Of a stretch of 64,000 nt of DNA, positions 1 to 11,264 are shown piece by piece. The notes under the pieces are model-generated. The model was given only the letters and a program-made list of their open reading frames with translations. It made no database searches and was not told where the DNA came from. The first letter of the stretch is position 1. Each line of letters opens with the position of its first letter. A program made the position numbers and the translations under genes. The DNA comes from Cladobotryum mycophilum (taxonomy: Eukaryota > Ascomycota > Sordariomycetes > Hypocreales > Hypocreaceae): contig CM071589.1 in assembly GCA_036429605.1 (NCBI GenBank), positions 744,001 to 808,000 on the forward strand, in the 5' to 3' direction.

Positions 1-1054
1 TCTTAACGGTATTGCCAATGCCCAGCCAAGAAACCCCGCAGCTCATTTGGGTAAGTTTTTGCTTCCCCCCGGTATCTACTTTCGTACTAACTAGGACAGC
101 AGGCGATGTGGACCTCAACGATGCTCAGACACTGGAGTTCTATACAGAGCTTGTCATGTTCCGCAGGGACGACAATCGCGAGATTCTTGTATTCCCACCT
201 GGCATTTCGCCTGAGCATCGACGATCCATTCATATTTTGGCGCATCACATGGGCCTGGAGCATCAGTCTATTGGAGAGGCCGATTCGCGTCAGCTTACTG
301 TGCTGAAGCGAACGCAGCCTTCACCAACCGCCAACATCCAGACACCCCCTGCAAACAGTCTTGATGTGCACAAGCGAGGTCTTAGCAGAGCTGCCACTTT
401 CGATTTTGCTGCCGACCGCGAGTCAAGGGCCGCCAGCAGCAACTACTCTCATATGCTTGGTCGCCATGGCCCGACTCTTGAACTGCCTGGTAGCCCCGAT
501 GGCACTGGCATCCCCAACAACCTGCGCGCAGCCAAGAGTTTTGCAGACTTGCGTTCGTTCACTCCCAGCCCGTCCCAGGCTTCTTCCAGCTACCTTGCTC
601 CTGGCACCACCTTGAGCAGCATTACATCGGGCTCCGCGGCCCGCTTTGGAGACTACATGGCCAGCGCCCAGGCCAGCCAAGCAACAAACCCTGGCACACC
701 CGGAGCTAAGACGGAGAATGGTTTGATTAGCGGACTGAGCAACTTGAACCTGGGTCCCTTTGACTCCAACACCTTGCAGCCTCAGCGCAGCACCCCTGGC
801 GCTATTGGCAGCCAGCGACCCAGTGCCAACGGCAGCGGTGCTAAGGGCGCCCCTGACAGGCAACCTCGCGGCCCTGAGTGGGAGTCTTCAAACGGCTTCG
901 GCGGCCGTGGTCGAGCGAATGGTCACATGCACCGCGGTAGTGGTAAGTCATAGTTGATGAAGACATTTTGAATGCAGCTAACTCTTTTTCAGATTCTTCG
1001 GACAATGGTGCTCGTGTTGGTACCAGCTCCACCAATGCTTCCCGATACCACTAA
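1..1054 (+). CDS. R3H-domain RNA-binding protein, 3' part (5' end outside window)
   Basis: Three exons are visible: up to 50, 103-942 and 993-1054. The introns are 51-102 (GTAAGT donor, TACTAAC branch point at 85-91) and 943-992 (GTAAGT donor). Joining them keeps one frame, which ends in TAA at 1052-1054. The second exon opens with an R3H fold, including the segment FPPGISPEHRRSIHILAHHM at roughly 184-243, a family that binds single-stranded nucleic acid. The rest is low-complexity and rich in Ser, Pro, Gly and Asn, with a run of RG/GRGR near the end. This fits the cytoplasmic R3H proteins thought to bind mRNA. The start codon and any upstream domains lie outside the window. The assignment rests on the R3H match; the precise role is unknown. 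Confidence 0.82.
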
Positions 1055-3979
1055 ACGATACCATTCGTTTTGCCATCCGTGTGTTGCTCGAGCCTCACGG
1101 AAGAAAAATTGGACTGACTGCAGGGATTAATCATGGTCTCTGCGTCACATGCCTCATCTAGCTTCTCAATCATTGCTTTTACCACTTGTAATATTTACTT
1201 CTACCTGAACGCTCAAGCTAGTGCTTGGTTGTTCTTGGGGGAAAGCCGCGTCTTGCGGTACACGTTCATTACCTTGCTTGGTGTTTTGGGCCCAGGAGGA
1301 GCAATCCGACTGTCTGATCACCTACCTTGATGATGATGACACCCCAATGAGAATATGGAAAACGGATCAGGATACATCATTTTTGTTCGACAAATGGGCA
1401 ACCATTATGACACGTTACGACTCGATTCCGAGCGTATAGCCTGGAACCCACTGTACTCCACCCATCAAGATCTACGACCAATTCTTGACGATTATGACGT
1501 TTATTTTTACGACCTTACGTCTAGACAGCTGCAGCGAATCTTCCTCGTCGTGCTGCGCAGCGCAATAGCACTGAGTGGAGTAGCTTCGGCGAACGATGAC
1601 CAGCAGTACCTATACCCAAACTTAATACCCTGTCTGACGTCCAGATACGACCGTGACGACGACGATTTAAAGTGCGAACTTTTTTGCATACAAGGAGGAA
1701 AGAGAACGAAGCGGAGGAGTGAATAGTAGTATATCGCTTGTGATGGAATCATTGTCGGGTGTCTGTGTGTGTGTGTGTGTGTGTGTGTTTTATTCGTGGA
1801 TGGGAGGAGTGACTAAAAAAAGAAAAGTGTTATGCATTTTTTTGCGTTCGGTATGTCCTCTCTGTTGCGGCAGCTAATGTGCTCCCTCTCTCTTTGGAGA
1901 TGGTTCTTTCGCCCAATGGAGAGGGCATGTTTTTAACCCAAAGTCATTTTCTTTGCGGCGTTGTATGGCAGCATTATTCGGATGGGCAATCTCTTCTGGA
2001 GATTTTCTTTATCTATTCGCAACTTATATGTGAGGATGTCAGCCATCTATGGCACAAAGGCGATGATGAGAGACGGGGGACACGAGTGGAGTGATGGGAT
2101 GCGAATGGGCAAACATTTTATACAATCATACATACAGGAACCTTTTTATTTTTTTATACTTTTTATGAGATGGATTTGAGGAGAAAGAGACGCTATGTGT
2201 GATGGAACCCGTGGAGGGAGTGTATTTGTGCTTTTAGTTTCTTTATTGTTTTCAACGCACCGCACAGTATTGATGATATGCAGCGTTGTATTAGTCTTGG
2301 GAGAGAGCTTGAATCAAGATGTGGTCGTTCTGATGTATAATGAGGATGGTTATGTGTGCGATTGATGACTTTTATTCTTTGTATGGATGATTCGATTTAT
2401 CTCTTGTATTCTATGATTGAGTAGCTAGTTGATGTAATGAATAGTGTATCCTCTGACATATTGGCCGGCTGATGTTGTCTTGAACCACAAGCCTGCTGAG
2501 TTCCATTACTTGGTCTTGGGGTTGTCTGCCTTATACTCTGCGAACCCTTGGTCCTTGTGTATGTGAGCTGTCCAAGGTGGTCGTGGGTTGTTTTGTGCTT
2601 GGATCGATGACATATTATGGACATTGGGAATGGAACATTGGCCTTTGTGGCTTGGTGACAAGATGAATGCTTGGTTGTTCATCGTCGTATGAGGAATGAA
2701 GACTGTGAGGGTAATGAGGTTTACTTTTTTGTTGGGAGGAGGTAGCTGGAGTAAGTAGAAATGATAATGACTGGACCGCTATTAAAGTGTTTGCACATGG
2801 ATGAGACACAGATCCCGTTTTTGCCCCCTTGACTTGTAGATGGTGGTGTTGGGGTTGTATGTGATGACTAGATTGGTGGGTTTGGGTAGATCTTGTATGA
2901 CTGGTTTTTTTTTTTTTTTGTGTGGCTTGTTGGTTTCTGGCTCGAGAGTTGAGTATAAGGCAAACAATTTGCTTGGTATTGTGTGTATGTTTTTTTTTAA
3001 TGTTTCTTTTTAACAGCTTGTAATTTGAGTGATCTGTCATGATCCTTGCAAGTAGTGGCTCGAGAGTCTTCCTGATGCTGTTTGGAGCAAGCTATGAGGG
3101 CTTGGGAAGGTAGGCTCTAGAAGTGCGAGCTCTTGCGAGGGAGTACTTGCGATTCTTTCCTGTCGTCTTGGGTTTTACTCCAGATGGTGTCGGATTATGG
3201 TTTTGGTTCGGCGTTCTGTGACGATGTTATTTCAATCTCTAGACTGCCCCTGAACCTCCCATTCAGTGTGATTATGGATTATGGATTTTGTTAGTCAAGC
3301 TATATACTTCACGGCATGTCACATTCAACCCCCTCCCTCCTTAAAATAAAGAAACAGACAAACTAATTCTGTGCATCTCGTTCCGCGGCTCAAGGTAAAC
3401 ATCCTGACTTTTCTGCTGAGCTCCATTTACCAATTTAGAGTATAGCTCAGGGCGCTTCGAGACTCGTCGGTACGTGCGGTCGGCAGGTTCTCACCTCCGC
3501 AGTCTGGACAGACCCAGAGGGACGATTGGTTCATTGATGAGAAACTAGTAAGAGCAGAGAGTCGGCGGTCCAGAAAGCGGCTTTTCCATCTCGTCTCTTT
3601 CCGGCCGAGAAATGTGTCCTCGCGGATGATGGTAGTCCGTATTAACTCAGGGCGCCTCTACTATCATTTCTTCTTCTTTTTTACTCTGTCTTTTGGTTAA
3701 AAGATGCTCAACGAGAGTTGCGTAGATACCCCTGGAGCGGCTTGAGGGCCTGTCAATATGCTGATATCATCAATTAGCAGTGGATACACATGTGGATCGA
3801 GATGCATGTCATGTAATCTGGAAGAAAAAAGGGGTGAGTATCTGCATGCTCGAAGCCGTATAAAGGACTCAACATCTCCAGCATAACGAGGTTGGCCTGC
3901 CAACAATAATTAGCTAAATATCAACTTAATGCTTATAGCTTTGGACTTGGACATACTTCAAAGCCCCTTGTGTTGTAAC
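1055..3979. other. Intergenic, no gene supported
   Basis: About 2.9 kb between the R3H gene and the terpene cyclase. It holds a TG dinucleotide repeat at 1764-1788, T-rich stretches and a 12-T run near 2910. Open frames here (for example 1355-1726 +, 123 codons) have no recognisable domain and probably lie in the 3' untranslated region of the R3H gene. A TATA-like site is annotated separately at 3859. Confidence 0.6.
3859..3864 (+). promoter_or_regulatory. TATA-like element upstream of the terpene cyclase
   Basis: TATAAA followed by GG, 121 bp upstream of the preferred ATG at 3980 and 70 bp upstream of the alternative ATG at 3929. The position is plausible for a core promoter. No mapped transcript supports it. 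Confidence 0.35.
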
Positions 3980-4935
3980 ATGGAAGACATGTTTGCCATC
4001 TCGATGCCTTTCGACCTTCAAGTCAATAAAGACTTGGACCATATTCGACAGACCCATGAGCGGTGGGTCGATGAGTCAGGAGTTCTGGCATCCGAGGAAG
4101 AGAAGAGAGTTCTTTTGGCTGCCAATGTCCCAAAGCTAGTGGCGTATACTTTCCCATCTCTCACTGGTGATGCCCTGGCTCTCTTTACGGAGTTTATGGC
4201 GTGGTCGTTTCTATTCGACGATGAGTTTGATGCCCCGAAGGAACGGGTACGGTGGGTAGAAAGAGTGGAAGTCATGATTCAGGAGTATCGCCATGTCTTA
4301 TATGGCGGAGAATGTCGGAGGGACGCCACACCACTTATTAGGGCATGGGACGACATACTGCGCCGAGTCGAGGCTCTAGCCAGCGAGAGCGTGGTACGCC
4401 GCCATCAACAAAGCTGGGACGATGTATACGACGCCTGTCGAAAGGAGGCAAAGAACGACGAAGCCTTCTCGCTCCCAAGCTTTGCAGAGTATCTCCAGAT
4501 TCGACGGCCGACGGGAGGGGTGCCCGTGCTACTCGACTGGGTAGAGATTGGCTTCTCTTTGAGCTTCCCGAGGCCATACGAGCGGACGAGACGTTTCGGG
4601 CCATGAAGGAGCACACTGCCGACGTCGTGGACATGGTAAACGACGTCTACTCGCTCAGAAAGGAGATCAAGTGCGGAAACACCGATAACGCGGTCCTGGT
4701 ATTCGCAAACGAGCACAGCTGCTCCCTCGACGAATCGAAAGCGGCCGTGGTGCAGATGATTATCGGCAACTTGAACAAGTTTCAGCAGGCGGAGAAGGCG
4801 TTTCGCATGAGCCCCGGGTACCGGGGGCTGGTGGGGGAGGACAGGGGGAATGTGGAGGAGTACGTGAGCACCATGAAGAATTGGATGGTGGGCACGTTTG
4901 AGTGGCAGAAGGGGAATGGGAGGTATGTCGTGTAG
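3980..4935 (+). CDS. Class I terpene cyclase (sesquiterpene-synthase type), frame broken once
   Basis: The protein would ionise a prenyl diphosphate, probably farnesyl diphosphate, and cyclise it. The Asp-rich metal-binding motif reads FDDEFD (about 4216-4233). The second metal motif reads NDVYSLRKE (about 4637-4663), the N-S-E triad of the family. A terminal GRY lies near 4918, matching the RY pair. The expected length of about 318 residues is normal for fungal cyclases. The first half is in the frame of position 3980 and the second half is one base off, from about 4560-4563 where one G appears to be missing. A 23- or 38-nt intron could mimic this but is too short and would remove conserved residues. 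ATG 3980 is preferred because the family usually begins close to the conserved Pro/Asp stretch; ATG 3929 is also in frame. The cyclisation product cannot be read from sequence. A P450 follows 2.9 kb downstream on the same strand. Confidence 0.8.
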
Positions 4936-7844
4936 CTTTGAGGTGTTCACGCCTGGGGGGGGAGGAAAACACCGCCGGTCTGGCCATAGTAATTTACTTT
5001 GTATGTGGTGACCGGCCGTCTTTCTCTCCCACGACGTGGGTGCGGAGGGGGTTTACAGTTTTCTGGGTAATAATGCCTGGCAGTGTCCACCTACGTCTGG
5101 AGTCCTTTCCCGTTTGCCACCACGTTTGTTCGCTTTGTTGTTACACCTTATTATAGGGAGTACATACCACATACCACACCTCCAATGCAAGCTTCAACTT
5201 CCCCCTCCCAATAGTCAAGGCACCGTGAGGGGTAGCTTTCCCCAGGTTATGGTGTTTTTTTCTTTTCTACAAAAGGATTATACGATCTGACCAACGATAT
5301 ACCGGTATCTAGACGGCAAGCCAACAATAGCCCCCCCCCTTCCCTTTCTTATTGGTAGATTGTATATATGTGGAGGTTGTGGTCCGCAACCCTTGCAAGT
5401 GTGTGGCTGCCTTGTCTTATAACTTGTAGTTCCCACCTCCTTTTTAATTTTTAATTTTTAATTTTTTTTAGGGCTGTCAACGAATCTGATTAGTAACTTT
5501 ACATGAATCGGAAACTAATAACTCAAGAGTGGAAAGAAAAACTCCGGGCTTGGCAAGCTCTTCCCGTCGACTTGGGGTGGGGAAAACGCAACGCCCGCAA
5601 ATCATCTCATCTCACGGAGTTTATATATATATATATATATGATTTATTTTATTTTATTTATTTTATTTTAGTTTTTACTCAACTAATCGTTTGGGCTTCT
5701 CAGGATCCTGGAGATGCAGAGAGTTGTTGCCGAGAACCGGGGTTTTGTTGCTGCCATGGTTGGTTGGATGGCCACTTGATGTGATGGAGCAACAGTATGA
5801 CGGCACACAAACAACTGCTGGGGAGGGGCGTTGCTTTTTATATTGAAACGATTGCCGAAGCCCTTGCTGCAAGCTCCAATGCACGAATCTCCCTCTCAGC
5901 TGTCCTCCATGTCTGTCACACCTCATCTCCCAAATCGGATCCATTTTATTATCCCCCCGCACTTTATTTGTCAAAAGAAAGGAAAAGAGCCTCAGCTATG
6001 ACGAATATATCATCATAACAGTACAAGTCCCCCTAGATGTATGGCGTCACCTTTGTTCAAGACCTACTCTATAATACGCAAATCTTATTCCCTACATGAT
6101 TGGGGGCGGAGATTCAAAGTGAAGCCCCCTGGTGGTGAGGTTTCAATGAAGGAGGGGAGGGGGAGGAGGAGAGGTTACTCCGTGGTATTCCCATGAACGG
6201 TTGGATGACACATGATGTTGGACTGAACGAGTTTAGAGAACCGGGTCGGCCCGACCAGTTGAAACCGAGGCAACTGCGGTAGGTTGGACGTACAAGTATA
6301 TCTACCGGAGAGAGAGAGACGGCAGAGGAAGAAGATGCACGCACACACATATATATATGGTGCGACGGATGTTTGCTGCCCTTGTTTGTCTTGGAAGTAA
6401 TAGATGTTCTCGCACAAGAAAACATTGTTGTAAACTATTACAAACTGCAAATGACCATCAAGCCTATGATGGAACACATCTACTTGTTATTACTGTAAAC
6501 GTTCAATAATTCCAATCCTTCTGCCTTAGCTAGTGCTTATCTCTGTGGCGGCTTGAAAACGCACATCAAAAAGGATTCATTCCTTTGAACCAGTCATTGC
6601 CTATCCCAGTAGTTAGTCCAGCATGCACAGGGTATCTATATGACCGACCTATAGTAACAATCCATTCATGGATGCTTTCTTGGGCCACACCAAACTTCGC
6701 TCCTGTCGCTAATCGCTGGGGAGCAGCGTTTCACTCACTAGCTCTTGGCAGCACATGCCGAATCCCGTGTCACCCGGGTCTTGGTTCTTGTCTCTTCCTT
6801 TGAGAGATGGATTCACTCTCATGTATGTGTTGTACCTTGTTTTGGTTGCATGGCTCCACCAAGGCCCGGTGAGTGTTGTTTTTTGGAATCAAAATATTTC
6901 CTCATCTAGACAAGCTCTCTCGATTAGTATTTATGATGGGGATGGGAGTCTACGGAGCCTTCAAGTCATTTGAGAACAGGGCAAGGCAGAAGGGGAAGGG
7001 GGTTGTTCTAAAAAAAGAAAAAAAGAAAGAAAGAAAAAAACATCTCCGGGGTCACCACATACAAAAATACCGTTCACCAGACCGGCACTGCTTCGACACC
7101 CCAATGGGTGACGGGTCTGAGCGAGAGAAAAAAGCTTTGATGCCAAATTCTCCCCAATCAAAGACCTTGCTCCATCAACTGTTGCGGGCGCTGTTCTGTT
7201 GATTAGGACTTCTTCATCCCGCTCTCTGGCCGGTGTGCCGTCTTCGCATGACCTCGCATGAAAGTGGAACTTTGCTGTTAGCCTCCCTCGTTCTTTGGTA
7301 TGACAGTAGCATGCATTCCAAGGAACTTGGTTTTTGGTGGCGTGGGAGGGCACATGGGGAGTGATGCAAGTTTTCTTTTTTGAGACAGCCTTCTAGACGG
7401 GAAGCTACGTAACGGTCGAGCCGTTATTGGATGGAGTTGGGTGGGATGGGTCCTTTTATTTCCTTGTTTTTTTTTGTTCACAAGGCAAATTCCGCTTTAA
7501 TCTGCCGTAGATCCTACCTTGAAGAAGACAGAGGAAGAGTGGGAGGGGAGTTTCATCTAGCATTTTTTAAAAAAAAACCGCTACTGATCTTGGTGACTGC
7601 ATTGTGTATTGTATGATGACTGGCGGTGTCGTTTTGACTCCCGTTAAAGGGAGGGGGGTAAGGGAGGGGTCTCATGTAATACGTGGGGTTTATATATATA
7701 TATATATATATACATACTTGACTCGAGGAGGGGGGTTGTTATTTAAATATCACTGTGTCCCCTACCGTATCTGATTAAAGAGTCAACCAAAAGGGAGAGT
7801 CTTCAAGGCGTTCCCTCTCCTCCCCCATTGGCAATCCATTCACA
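4936..7844. other. Intergenic between terpene cyclase and P450
   Basis: 2.9 kb without a supported gene. It contains AT repeats at 5622-5640 and about 7690-7712, a TTTTA-type repeat at about 5641-5672, and A-rich runs near 7010-7040. Short frames on both strands show no domain. The spacing is generous for two clustered genes, so a missed small gene remains possible. Confidence 0.5.
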
Positions 7845-8455
7845 ATGGCCAACCTACTACTCATACAGGGCGCCTTCGTCCTGGTAGTCCTCCTCCTCAT
7901 CCGCACCCTCATCCGCAGCACCAAGAAGCCGGGCAACCTCCCCCCGGACCAAAGGGCGTCCCTCTCCTGGGCAACATCTTCGACCTGCCCCCCAAGGGCG
8001 TCCCCGAGCATGAGCACTGGTCCAAGCACAAGGCCCTCTACGGCGCCATCAGCTCCGTCACCGTCCTGGGGCAGACCATCGTCGTCATCCACGACAAGGA
8101 CGTGGCCAGCGACCTGCTGGAGAAGCAGTCTGCCAAGACGTCCGGCCGGCCCGAGATGGAGTTTGCCTGCAACCTGGCCGGGTGGAAGAGGTTTCTCGGC
8201 ACCCGGCCCCTCGACGCCATCGCCAAGAGGTATCGTAAGTTTATACATCAGGATGTCGGCACCAAGGCGCTGGCGTCCAAGTACGACGGGATCCAGAACG
8301 AGGAGGCGGGCCATCTCCTCCTTCGCACCTTGAAGAACCCGAATGAACTTGTTAACCACTTTAAAACGTAAGTTTTTGCTTGCCAGTTTTATACACGTAT
8401 ACATACACACCCACCCACCCACATAAATATATATGTGTATAGATACATATGTGTA

Positions 8456-8494
<39 letters not shown>

Positions 8495-9613
8495 CCCAGC
8501 TTCATATCAATCATTAACCCACGAGCCACAACACAGTGAAGCCGGCGCCGCCATCCTCAAGATCCTCTACGGCTACTCCATCGAACAGCACCAAGGCGAC
8601 CCCCTTCTCAGGATCGTCGAAACCGCCATGCACGGCTTCTCCGTCGCCTTCGTCCCGGGTGCCTGGGCCGTCGACACCTTACCCATGCTCAAGTACATCC
8701 CCGAGGGCCTCCCCTTCACCGGCTTCAAGAAGACGGCCCGCGAGTTCAGGAGGGCCATCAACGACTCCATCGAGATCCCCTACAACTTCACCCGGGACCG
8801 GATGGCCAATCACAGCAGCAGGACGTCGTACGTGTCGGAGCTGGTGAGCGCGCACAACCGGGCGGCCGACTCAGAGGACGAGTACAGGATCACGGCCGAC
8901 GACGAGGAGATTATCAAAATGTCCGCCGCGGCCATGTACGGCGGCGGCGCCGACACCACCGTCGCCAGCCTCTCCGCCTTCGTCCTCGCCATGATCCGCT
9001 TCCCCGACGTCCAGCGCAAGGCCCAGGAGGAGCTCGACCGCGTCGTCGGCGACCGCATCCCCCAGCTCTCGGACCGCGACAGCCTCCCCTACATCAACGC
9101 CATCGCCTCCGAGGTCCTCCGCTGGTGGCCCATCGCGCCCCTCAGCGTCCCTCACCGGGCCGAGGAGGACATCACCTACCAAGGCTACCTCATCCCCAAG
9201 GGCGCCATCATCCTACCTCCCATCCTCTCCACGGTCCACGACCCGGTCACCTACGCCAACCCTTCATCCTTTGACCCGGACCGCTACCTCCCCCGCGCAA
9301 CGAACCCGACCCCCGATTTGTCATCTTCGGCTACGGCCGCAGGATCTGCCCCGGGCGCTACATTGCCGACTCGGGCATCTTCGTCTCCGTCGCGCAGATG
9401 CTCAAGGTCTTCACCATCAGCAGGGCCGTCGACAGCCTGGGCCGCGAGATTGAGCCCACGGCTACCATGATCCCCGGCGTGATTGCGCACCCCACCGAGT
9501 TCCCTTACAAGATTGAGCCGAGGAGCGAGAGGCACGCCGAGATGATTTTGGATCTCGAGAGGGCGCATCCGTGGGAGGCGAGCGATTCTGGTCTTTTGGT
9601 TCATGATTATTGA
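7845..9613 (+). CDS. Cytochrome P450 monooxygenase, frame broken twice
   Basis: A microsomal P450 likely to oxidise a hydrophobic substrate; the nearby cyclase suggests its terpene product (inference). Residues about 3-20 form an N-terminal membrane anchor, followed by the Pro-rich hinge. The I-helix reads GGGADTT (about 8939-8959), the K-helix ExxR is EVLR (about 9110-9121), and the haem loop FGYGRRICPG (about 9322-9352) supplies the Cys ligand. The intron at 8368-8536 (GTAAGT donor, 169 bp) carries a long GT repeat. Exons are 7845-8367 and 8537-9613. Two single-base deficits are needed to link the conserved blocks: one in the C run 7940-7945 before the hinge, one in the C run 9290-9294 before the haem loop. 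With one base added at each, the total is an exact multiple of three (about 533 residues, typical). It resembles the broad family often labelled O-methylsterigmatocystin oxidoreductase-like; the CYP family is not assigned. Confidence 0.85.
8459..8493. repeat. GT microsatellite inside the P450 intron
   Basis: About 17 GT units within the 169-bp intron, between a TATATG-rich tract and the acceptor at 8536. It makes this intron longer than most in the window and is likely length-variable between isolates. Confidence 0.85.
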
Positions 9614-11264
9614 GTAAGGGGGTTGGGCAACTGTGAAAGAAGGAATGACAAGGCTGAGGAATAAATACCCCGTTAGATAGATCTTACCATAGTTGGACAT
9701 TGTTTTTTTCGTGTCCCCGCTGTTCGGTGCAGCATCGACCCATCTCAACTCCTTGGCATCATCACGATCCATAAATATGAACTGAACCTCCCCAGCTACC
9801 ATGTGACATAAAAGTATTCTACCATCCCAGTCCGCAGATGCAGTTTCTGTTCTGAGTAAAATTCCCAAAATGTTAAAGACATTGCGTCCTATCTACTATT
9901 TCAACATAGCATGATCTTTCGAGGAGCATCTACAAGTCAATTATTCACACCCCATTTCAACATCCCGTCACTGCCAACCAAACCAACTCATCCAGCCCAA
10001 GTAGAGGGTAACAGTCTTCAATAGCATCATTTAGGGGGTAAAGTTAGCATATCTTTAGTCCAAGGGGAAACCTCTGGTTCCATCGTGCATGCTAACCTAG
10101 CGCAACGACTGGCCTCGAAGCCATTTTGAGCGATGTCACAGTTTGATGAATAGCGTCGCCATCCTTTGCTGGGACCCGACCTCATTGCAGATTGACTTAT
10201 ACACTAATACCTACTTGAATGCATCCTCTTCGTCCATCCGGTATCATAGCCACAGCCCTCTTTGGTGCTGTCTGCTTCTCGAGCCTCTCACACGCTTGCT
10301 TTAGGTTATCATGCCATGACCAGCAGCTCAACGGACGACTCAATTCACTGCCATGTCCATCCCATATACAAGAGAATGAACAACTCCTTCTCAGAAGAAG
10401 CTTAATGGTGGGACGCGAGTAAAGAAAAAAAGAAGAAGAAAGCCAAGCATGATGTGATGAACAAGTAATGTTTATAAACATACCAAGCTTTGGAAAACAC
10501 ATTAGTTTTTATCTTGACTTGTCGAGGTTGGAATTTATTGTCAAGAGTTCATAGACATGTTCATCCCATAGCTCACACATTATCATCTCGCAGTCACATC
10601 ATAATATGGTAGCAAAGTCATGGTATGAAGCCCGTAATATCCCTTACATCATTTCTACATAAAGCGAGAATTCAACATTAAAGTCATCACCGTACCGCAC
10701 CCCCATCCCCCCAATCCTCATGCTTGTCCACCACATCGCAATCCCCTCAGGTATAGGCTCTGCCTGCCACATCTCCAACATTAGCAGGCAGATAGGTATC
10801 TCGTGAAAGTGCAAGCCTTCCGACCACAATAACCCTCACTGTTCCCCCTCAGCTAAAGCGGAGTGAAGAACATCAGTGGCGTCAACAAAGCGAGCAATAA
10901 AGCAAAAAAAAAAAGAGAAAGAAAATATTAACATAAACAGGTCCACCATGTAAAGACTTGATAATCGTCGTCAGATGGCGCGAAACTGCATCCCTGGGCC
11001 TTTCCCGTCCTTGTTTACATCATTCAAGTCATCAAGCGTCAGAGATTCATGCATCCCCTAGGGCGACGTCTAGAAAAGAAAAGAAGAAACTGAAAAAAGA
11101 GCCTGCCCGTATTTGCACCCTTGATAAAGGGCCCTCAACAGACTCTTTTTTAAAAATCATGAGCCAGATCGAACATTGTGTCCACCCAACTCCAAAGCAC
11201 ACTGCATGCAGCCGCAAAGCCATGATGTAAATGAAACGAAAAGAGACCAACGGAATTAATCGAG
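9614..11264. other. Intergenic, 3' flanks of P450 and Edc4-like gene
   Basis: 1.65 kb between two convergent genes. I see no gene, tRNA or clear repeat; A-rich runs lie near 10905-10930. Open frames such as 9284-9868 (-) overlap the P450 coding sequence antisense and are shadows. Confidence 0.55.

Noticed and set aside
1355..1726. 123-codon + frame downstream of the R3H gene
   Set aside because: No domain, no intron signals and a position typical of a 3' untranslated region.
4526..4563. 38-nt or 23-nt mini-intron to explain the terpene cyclase frame change
   Set aside because: Shorter than any normal fungal intron and would delete conserved residues; a missing single base fits better.
7775..8422. 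215-codon - strand frame
   Set aside because: Antisense to P450 exon 1; GC-rich shadow with no domain.
9284..9868. 194-codon - strand frame
   Set aside because: Overlaps the P450 3' end antisense; no domain.
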